DNA from: Betaproteobacteria bacterium RBG_16_58_11
GTDB lineage: Bacteria > Pseudomonadota > Gammaproteobacteria > Burkholderiales > Thiobacteraceae
NCBI GenBank assembly: GCA_001770235.1
Contig: MEQN01000069.1
Span: 1 to 7,390, forward strand
Reading direction: 5' to 3'
Length of the DNA: 7,390 nucleotides
Each line of letters begins with the position of its first letter. Within the stretch, counting starts at the first letter, position 1. The notes below the pieces were generated by a model. That model was not told the DNA's origin and did not search any database. It saw only the letters and a program-made list of their open reading frames with translations. Below are positions 6,155 through 7,390 of the stretch, one piece after another. The position numbers were made by a program, and so were the translations under genes.

Positions 6155-6598
6155 TCAGTTAAAAAAAGTGGTGGTTTCTAGACCAAGCTGGTTCGCTGCT
6201 TGGGCCATGATTTTATCCGCGGTGGCAATCGTGCTTGCGTGTGCGGATTGCGCGGCGGCAAGGTGCAGTGCGTCCAGTGTACGTAAGGCGAGTGGCGTAA
6301 CCGACGCTAACAGATACGTTGCTTGCGAATACAGTCCTTCATGCAGGGCATGCACGCGATAGGCGCCGCTCGCTAAGTGGCGCGCAAACTCCGCCCGCGC
6401 CATCTGATGATATGCGTCGTCAAACGCGCCGTTGCGCCATCTGCGGTTCATCGCGCAGTGCCACTCCAAAATACTCAGGCTGCTGATCAAAGGGCGGTTG
6501 AGGGTGTCGATAAATTTCTCGGCTTCCTCCGACAGCGGTTCAGCGACATATAGCTTGACCAGCACGCTGGTGTCGACGTAGCAATCAGTCACGGGCAT
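6155..6598 (-). CDS. vapC: PIN-domain toxin (VapC family), 147 aa
   Basis: PIN-domain ribonucleases of this type cleave RNA, often tRNA or rRNA, when their antitoxin is lost. The four acidic metal-binding positions are all visible: D9 in [12 protein letters not shown]45 in [10 protein letters not shown]109 in RTLDALHLA and D128 in TADKIM. The toxin therefore looks catalytically intact, and its length is standard. It starts at ATG 6598-6596 and overlaps the antitoxin gene by 14 nt, implying translational coupling. Its 3' end carries seven consecutive T on the coding strand (6167-6161, part of codons 144-146) and stops with TGA 8 nt before lysS. The RNA target cannot be deduced from sequence. 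Confidence 0.92.
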   Translation of the reverse strand: MPVTDCYVDTSVLVKLYVAEPLSEEAEKFIDTLNRPLISSLSILEWHCAMNRRWRNGAFDDAYHQMARAEFARHLASGAYRVHALHEGLYSQATYLLASVTPLALRTLDALHLAAAQSAHASTIATADKIMAQAANQLGLETTTFFN

Positions 6599-6824
6599 CG
6601 CGATCTTCTCGAATCAATACTTCACTGCCGACTGTTTGGCTGGGCATTTTATCCCGTAGCCATTTGAGTGATGGCAGGTGTAGCGTGCCGCTTTCCTGAG
6701 CAATAGGCAGCACGCGCGCAATGGGTTTTCCGTGGCGAGTCAGAATCACTTCGCCCTCTCGGGCCAGCAACTCGTCCAAATGCGCAAGCTCTTGGCGTAT
6801 TTCACGAATGTTTAAGTTTTTCAT
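6585..6824 (-). CDS. vapB: Phd/YefM-type antitoxin (VapB partner), 79 aa
   Basis: The N-terminal part MKNLNIREIRQELAHLDELLAREGEVILTRHGKPIARVLP shows the Phd/YefM fold. NIREIRQ.L is the start of the DNA-binding region, followed by the characteristic EVILTRHGKPIARV strand. The C-terminal part (about 45-79: [27 protein letters not shown]) is charged and presumably disordered until it wraps the toxin's PIN active site. Start ATG 6824-6822 is preceded by AAGGTAA. It overlaps vapC by 14 nt. It is expected to repress its own promoter with VapC as co-repressor. Candidate operator palindromes lie at 6859-6869 and 6879-6895. Confidence 0.9.
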   Translation of the reverse strand: MKNLNIREIRQELAHLDELLAREGEVILTRHGKPIARVLPIAQESGTLHLPSLKWLRDKMPSQTVGSEVLIREDRDARD

Positions 6825-6857
6825 GCGCTTACCTTGAAATGTGCAACACTTTTTAAT

Positions 6858-6886
6858 ATTGTGTCACAAGCCATATTGTAAGGCAA
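6858..6886 (-). promoter_or_regulatory. Candidate vapBC promoter
   Basis: Reading leftward, TTGCCT (6886-6881, four of six matches to the -35 consensus) and CACAAT (6863-6858, four of six to -10) are separated by exactly 17 bp. The start of transcription would lie about 25-30 nt before the vapB ATG. The -35 box sits within the palindrome 6879-6895 and the -10 within 6859-6869, which fits an autoregulated TA promoter. Confidence 0.45.
6859..6869. promoter_or_regulatory. Palindrome TTGTG-T-CACAA over the vapB -10 region
   Basis: Perfect 5-bp arms are separated by a single base. The site covers most of the candidate -10 element of vapBC, so binding here would block the promoter. It is a candidate half of the VapBC operator. 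Function is inferred from position. Confidence 0.4.
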
Positions 6887-6895
6887 TGAGCCTTA
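6879..6895. promoter_or_regulatory. Palindrome TAAGGC-N5-GCCTTA over the vapB -35 region
   Basis: Perfect 6-bp arms (6879-6884 and 6890-6895) surround AATGA. The left arm and spacer contain the candidate -35 box of vapBC. It is the longest of the four palindromes in this gap and the best single candidate for a TA operator. Confidence 0.45.
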
Positions 6896-6937
6896 AATAA
6901 GAATTAGGCATGCCACGCGAATATCAGTGGCTTGGTC

Positions 6938-6966
6938 TTGTGTTTATTCTGCAAATTGTTATAACA
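6938..6966 (+). promoter_or_regulatory. Candidate mazEF promoter with palindromic -10 region
   Basis: TATAAC at 6960-6965 matches the -10 consensus in five of six bases. TTGTGT at 6938-6943 is a weak -35 at 16-bp spacing. The perfect 10-bp palindrome TGTTATAACA (6957-6966) covers the -10 box, as expected for an autorepressed TA promoter. The leader to the mazE ATG at 6996 would be about 22 nt. Confidence 0.45.
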
Positions 6967-6995
6967 TCGTTACCACATCTTGTTTGGAGAAAGTT

Positions 6996-7232
6996 ATGCG
7001 TGCAAGTTTAAGAAAAGTGGGTAATTCCCGTGGGATTATCATTCCCGCAGCACTACTGGCCGCCTGTGAAATGGGCGACGAAGTGGATATTAGGCTGGAG
7101 GGCAAAAATCTAGTGATTGCTTCAATCAAGTCTCCCCGTGCTGGTTGGTTTGAGGGCTATAAACCTGAAGTTGATTCCGAGCCGCTTGCTGCGCTGCCTG
7201 CGGATGAAGGAAGCGAGGAGTGGGTGTGGTAA
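6996..7232 (+). CDS. mazE: MazE-type antitoxin (AbrB/MazE/SpoVT fold), 78 aa
   Basis: MRASLRKVGNSRGIIIPAALLAACEMGDEVDIRLEGKNLVIASI is the swapped-hairpin AbrB/MazE DNA-binding domain (residues 1-44). It includes the hallmark RKVGNSRGIIIPA. The acidic, tryptophan-containing tail (GWFEGYKPEVDSEPLAALPADEGSEEWVW) fits the flexible MazF-neutralising segment. I take ATG 6996 because GGAGA lies at 6986-6990 and the fold begins at once. An in-frame upstream ATG at 6927 would add 23 unrelated residues and place the promoter inside the gene. mazF follows with a 7-nt overlap. The antitoxin is expected to bind the palindrome at 6957-6966 with its toxin. Confidence 0.93.
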   Translation: MRASLRKVGNSRGIIIPAALLAACEMGDEVDIRLEGKNLVIASIKSPRAGWFEGYKPEVDSEPLAALPADEGSEEWVW

Positions 7233-7390
7233 AGCGTGGCGAAGTGTATTGGGTCAATCTTGATCCGACCATCGGCACCGAGATTAAAAAAACACGCCCG
7301 GCATTGGTAGTCTCGCCCGATGACCTGAACGCTGCGTTACCGCGTGTCATCATCGCGCCACTGACTAGCAAGGGGCAGCCGCTTGGCTGT
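7226..7390 (+). CDS. mazF: MazF-type endoribonuclease toxin, 5' part only (55 codons)
   Basis: The frame opens at GTG 7226 within the last codons of mazE, after an ideal AGGAG (7216-7220) at 5-nt spacing, and is still open at the window end. The translation begins MVKRGEVYWVNLDPTIGTEI, continues KKTRPALVVSPDDLN and ends IIAPLTSKGQPLGC. This is the PemK/MazF fold: RGEVYWVNLDP strand, basic KKTRP loop with R24, and the APLTS strand with T47. R24 and T47 are the positions equivalent to the catalytic Arg and Thr of E. coli MazF, as I align them. MazF enzymes cleave single-stranded RNA at short specific sequences; the specificity here is not deducible. About half of a usual 105-115-residue protein is present, and nothing suggests it is broken. 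Confidence 0.93.
   Translation, partial: MVKRGEVYWVNLDPTIGTEIKKTRPALVVSPDDLNAALPRVIIAPLTSKGQPLGC

Noticed and set aside
1..7390. CRISPR array, transposon ends, tRNA or rRNA genes
   Set aside because: No regularly spaced repeats, transposase-like frames or RNA-gene signatures were seen on either strand by reading.

Overview
The window looks like a chromosomal segment of a betaproteobacterium. The evidence is the moderately GC-rich coding sequence, the LysS, CopA and glycine-zipper protein types, and a CCCTCTC/GAGAGGG palindromic repeat of a kind common in beta- and gammaproteobacteria. The exact genus cannot be read from the sequence. It mixes ordinary housekeeping and stress genes with an accessory layer of three different toxin-antitoxin (TA) loci.

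Layout. Positions 40-330 (-) hold a small conserved-looking hypothetical protein. Positions 474-904 (+) hold a DUF433 antitoxin followed by a 3'-truncated DUF5615 PIN-like toxin, whose reading frame runs into the tail of the convergent copper gene cluster. Positions 870-3564 (-) are a copper export unit: copA (Cu+ P1B-type ATPase with two N-terminal metal-binding domains), then a palindromic repeat that supplies the C-terminus of CopA, then a copZ-like 69-residue copper chaperone. A nested hairpin just upstream of copA contains TACCC-N5-GGGTA, which resembles a CsoR-type copper operator. Positions 3681-4292 (-) encode a membrane-anchored glycine-zipper protein. Divergent from it, at 4485-4616 (+), is a 43-codon gene for a predicted secreted micro-peptide. 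Positions 4644-6146 (-) are lysS (class II lysyl-tRNA synthetase). A Phd/VapC-type TA pair lies 8 nt upstream of lysS and is read in the same direction. Divergent from it at the right edge is a mazEF pair, with mazF cut by the window end.

How the parts may work together. CopZ would carry cytosolic Cu(I) to CopA for ATP-driven export, probably under a copper-sensing repressor encoded elsewhere. The vapBC and mazEF modules share a 171-nt divergent control region with four perfect palindromes, three of which overlap the plausible promoter elements. This suggests separately autoregulated modules placed back to back. The DUF433/DUF5615 locus looks like a decayed TA module with an orphan antitoxin. 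I found no CRISPR array, transposase, rRNA or tRNA. No single new system is proven. The best leads are the copA operator, the unannotated secreted micro-peptide, the repeat-derived CopA tail, and the placement of vapC directly before the essential gene lysS.
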